Shown piece after piece: positions 5,947 to 8,168 of a stretch of DNA of 8,168 bases. The notes under the pieces are model-generated. The model had not been told where the DNA came from. It made no database searches and saw only the letters and a program-made list of their open reading frames with translations. Every line of letters starts with the position of its first letter. The stretch's first letter is position 1. This DNA comes from an uncultured Caryophanales bacterium (lineage in GTDB: Bacteria; Bacillota_I; Bacilli_A; RF39; UBA660): assembly GCA_937897245.1 (NCBI GenBank), contig CALCBO010000147.1:1-8168 (forward strand), given 5' to 3'. The position numbers and the translations under genes were made by a program.

Positions 5947-6112
5947 CATTTTTCTTTAAAGTACGAATTTCTTTAGCAGAAAGTCTTACTTTTGTACCGT
6001 CTTCAAGTCTATATACTTGTAAATTTACATTTTGTCTTGTTTTTGTTGCATTTAAAGCGTGAGAACGTTTATTTTTTACATTACCAATTCTCTTAGAAAT
6101 ATTAATTGCCAT
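5933..6112 (-). CDS. rpmB: 50S ribosomal protein L28, zinc-free form
   Basis: Read on the minus strand from the ATG whose first base is 6112, this is a 59-residue basic protein ending in TAA. L28 is a structural protein of the large ribosomal subunit. The pattern NVKNKRSHALNATKTRQNVN (11-30) matches the family core G-N-x-x-S-H-A-x-N-x-T-K-R-x-x-x-x-N-L-Q, and VYRLEDGTKVRLSAKEIRTL (33-52) matches its C-terminal strand and helix. Length is close to the roughly 62 residues usual in Firmicutes. The N-terminal C-x-x-[TS]-G-[KR] motif of zinc-binding forms is replaced by NISKRIG, so this is a C-minus version with no cysteines. AAAGGAGGG at 6117-6125 on the same strand is a near-perfect ribosome binding site. 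It is divergent from dnaE. Confidence 0.93.
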   Translation of the reverse strand: MAINISKRIGNVKNKRSHALNATKTRQNVNLQVYRLEDGTKVRLSAKEIRTLKKNEKAA

Positions 6113-6148
6113 GTTATCCCTCCTTTGGTTTTCTGCACTTGCTTAATA

Positions 6149-6177
6149 ACTTTAACATAAAACTTTAAGAAAGTCAA
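6149..6177 (-). promoter_or_regulatory. Promoter of rpmB
   Basis: On the minus strand TTGACT (complement of 6172-6177) is followed by a 17-bp spacer and TAAAGT (complement of 6149-6154), with TGT directly before it as an extended -10. The leader of about 30 nt contains only the strong AAAGGAGGG site. I see no L28-binding structure or other regulatory fold. Confidence 0.6.
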
Positions 6178-6200
6178 ATAAAATAGCCAAAAAACAACCA

Positions 6201-6229
6201 TTTAAAAACTTAGTATTCCATGATAAAAT
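6201..6229 (+). promoter_or_regulatory. Promoter of dnaE
   Basis: TTTAAA (6201-6206) and TAAAAT (6224-6229) are 17 bp apart, and TGA precedes the -10 hexamer as a TGn extension. The -35 is weak. The gene start follows with AAAGGAGGT (6235-6243) and ATG at 6250. The predicted leader is so short that the ribosome binding site lies at or just after the start of the transcript, so a promoter further upstream is an alternative. Confidence 0.5.
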
Positions 6230-6249
6230 AAAGAAAAGGAGGTAATTAT

Positions 6250-8168
6250 ATGTATATTCCATTATTTAATAAAAGTAATTATACATTGTTATCTAGTTTA
6301 TTAAAAATAGATGATATTATCTCTTATGCTAAAAGTAATAATCTAAATAGTATAGCTTTAACTGATACTAATATGTTTGGGACAATGGAGTTTATTAAGA
6401 AATGTGAGAATAATAATATTAAACCTATTATAGGATTACATGTATTATTAGAAGACTTTACAGTAGTATTATTAGCTAAAGATTATAGAGGGTATCAAAC
6501 TTTAATAAAGTTAAGTACTATTCAGAGTGAAAGATTAGTAGAATTTAGTGATTTAGAAAATTATAATGAGCATGTTATTTGTATAATACCTTTTAATAGT
6601 CGTAATTATTATAATAATTTAGAGAAAATATATAGTGATTTATATTTAGGATATAGTAATGTTGAAGAAGAAAAAGAAGCTAGAATAATAACTAAGAATA
6701 TTGTAGCTTTTAGGGAAACATTATATTTATATGAAAATGATTCTTCTATTTTAACTTATTTATATCGTATTAGAGATGGAAAAACAGTATTAGATAATAC
6801 TGATTATCAAGTTACTAATCATGAATTATATACACAGTTTTCTTTTTCTGATTCTAGTACTGGGGTTAAAAATACTGAGGTAATTTCAGATATGTGTTTT
6901 ATAGAGTTTCCTCCTAAAGAGAATTTATTACCAATATATGATTGTGATAATCCACCTAAATATTTATTTGATCTATGTAGATTAGGTCTATCTAAAAGGT
7001 TAGGGGGAGAAATACCAGATAATTATAAGAAGAGATTAATTTATGAATTAAGAATAATATGTGATATGGGATTTCCTAATTATTTTTTAGTAGTTTATGA
7101 TTATATTAGATTTGCCAAGAAAAATAAAATATTAGTAGGTCCTGGAAGAGGTAGTGCAGCTGGTTCTTTAGTAGCTTTTTCTTTAGGAATTACCGATATT
7201 GATCCTATTAAGTATGATTTATTGTTTGAAAGATTTTTAAATCCAGAGAGAAAGACAATGCCTGATATTGATACTGATTTTCCAGCAGATAAAAGGGATT
7301 TAGTAATTGATTATGTAATAGAAAAATATGGTAAAAAGAGAGTTAGTGGAATTGTTACTTTTGGGACAATGGCTGCTAAACAAGTAATTAGAGATGTATC
7401 TAGAGTATTAAATATTCCTTTATACAAAGTAGATTCTTTATGTAAGTTTATTCCTGGTTTTTCACATGAAAAACTAATGGATATTTATAATAAGAATGAA
7501 GCTTTTAGAGTAAGAATAGATAGTGATTCAGCTCTTTCTGAGATGTTTAAGATAGCTTGTAGGATAGAAGGTTTTCCTAGACATACTTCTTCTCATGCAG
7601 CAGGTATTGTGATGAGTAGAATTGATTTAGATGAAGTAATTCCTTTGACATACGCAGATGGGATGTATTTGACTGGTTATTCGATGGAGTATTTAGAAGA
7701 TTTAGGATTATTAAAGATGGATTTCTTAGTACTTAAGAATTTAACTTTAATAGATAATATTATTGGTGATATCAAAGAAATACTTGGAATAGAAATTGAT
7801 TTTAGTAAAATACCACTTGATGATAAAGATACATTAAAAATATTTGAGAGTGCTAATACTTCTGGGATATTTCAATTTGAATCTAATGGAATGAGAAACT
7901 TTTTAAAGAAATTAAGACCTAATACATTTGAAGATATCTTTGCAGCTATTGCTTTATTTAGACCTGGGGCGGCAGTTAATATAGATTCATATATTAGGAG
8001 AAAGCATAATGAAGAAGCTGTTACTTATTTAGATCCATCATTAGAAAGTATTACTAAAAATACCTATGGATTTTTAATATATCAAGAACAAATTATGCAA
8101 GCAGCTTCAATATATGCTGGATATACTTTAGGAGAAGCTGATATCTTAAGAAGAGCTATGAGTAAAAA
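6250..8168 (+). CDS. dnaE: DNA polymerase III alpha subunit, DnaE type (3' end outside window)
   Basis: The frame is open from the ATG at 6250 to the window edge, giving the first ~640 residues of a protein usually over 1000 long. It is a replicative C-family DNA polymerase that elongates DNA, and in Firmicutes usually works beside PolC on primers and the lagging strand. An N-terminal PHP domain (about 1-225) is followed by the palm. GPGRGSAAGS (297-306) binds the incoming nucleotide phosphates. PDIDTDF (338-344) supplies the two catalytic aspartates D341 and D343, and D491 in LKMDFL is the third. Other family blocks are RHTSSHAAGIV, SGIFQFES, FRPG and YQEQIMQ. The PHP domain is degenerate: where metal-binding forms have H-x-H before S-x-Y-S, it has F6-N-K8, and the later T-D-H is T-D-T40. 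Proofreading by that domain is therefore unlikely. AAAGGAGGT (6235-6243) fixes the start. Confidence 0.96.
   Translation, partial: MYIPLFNKSNYTLLSSLLKIDDIISYAKSNNLNSIALTDTNMFGTMEFIKKCENNNIKPIIGLHVLLEDFTVVLLAKDYRGYQTLIKLSTIQSERLVEFSDLENYNEHVICIIPFNSRNYYNNLEKIYSDLYLGYSNVEEEKEARIITKNIVAFRETLYLYENDSSILTYLYRIRDGKTVLDNTDYQVTNHELYTQFSFSDSSTGVKNTEVISDMCFIEFPPKENLLPIYDCDNPPKYLFDLCRLGLSKRLGGEIPDNYKKRLIYELRIICDMGFPNYFLVVYDYIRFAKKNKILVGPGRGSAAGSLVAFSLGITDIDPIKYDLLFERFLNPERKTMPDIDTDFPADKRDLVIDYVIEKYGKKRVSGIVTFGTMAAKQVIRDVSRVLNIPLYKVDSLCKFIPGFSHEKLMDIYNKNEAFRVRIDSDSALSEMFKIACRIEGFPRHTSSHAAGIVMSRIDLDEVIPLTYADGMYLTGYSMEYLEDLGLLKMDFLVLKNLTLIDNIIGDIKEILGIEIDFSKIPLDDKDTLKIFESANTSGIFQFESNGMRNFLKKLRPNTFEDIFAAIALFRPGAAVNIDSYIRRKHNEEAVTYLDPSLESITKNTYGFLIYQEQIMQAASIYAGYTLGEADILRRAMSK

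Overview
The window looks like chromosomal DNA of a very AT-rich, low-GC Gram-positive bacterium of the Bacilli/Erysipelotrichia/RF39-like kind. This is inferred from strongly A/T-biased third codon positions, AGA as the usual arginine codon, strong GGAGG-type ribosome binding sites, consensus SigA-type promoters with TGn extensions, a lipobox lipoprotein, a short L28 and a DnaE-type polymerase. Tryptophan is encoded by TGG and TGA ends a gene, so the standard bacterial code applies rather than the Mycoplasma code.

Layout. Positions 1-60 hold a near-palindrome in front of a small flavodoxin gene (61-528). Positions 529-985 have no intact gene. They contain three close copies of a GGTCTCA element, a long hairpin and the decayed remains of what looks like an Avd-type four-helix-bundle gene, the accessory protein of diversity-generating retroelements. 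Next comes a 404-residue protein of unknown function with kinase-like motifs reminiscent of HipA (986-2200). A well-formed promoter then drives two adjacent small exported proteins (2262-2726 and 2740-3204) that share a C-terminal motif and appear to be paralogs. Only the second has a proper lipobox.

The second half is mostly core machinery: typA/bipA (3281-5098), a single-pass membrane protein with a Gln/Asn-rich cytoplasmic tail (5171-5920), rpmB on the minus strand (5933-6112), and the first ~640 codons of a dnaE-type DNA polymerase III alpha subunit (6250 to the window end). The last two genes are divergent from a 137-bp intergenic region with a promoter on each strand. The rpmB and dnaE genes and the hairpins are short, incomplete or non-coding, and were read directly from the sequence.

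The genes do not form one obvious pathway. Most units have their own promoter and terminator, and spacing is tight. Three terminators contain a stop codon within the hairpin, and the convergent membrane-protein/rpmB pair shares one hairpin. The parts most worth a second look are the Avd-like relic with its adjacent repeats, the divergent HipA-like kinase candidate, the paralogous exported pair and the degenerate PHP domain of DnaE. I did not find an intact new defence or mobile system.
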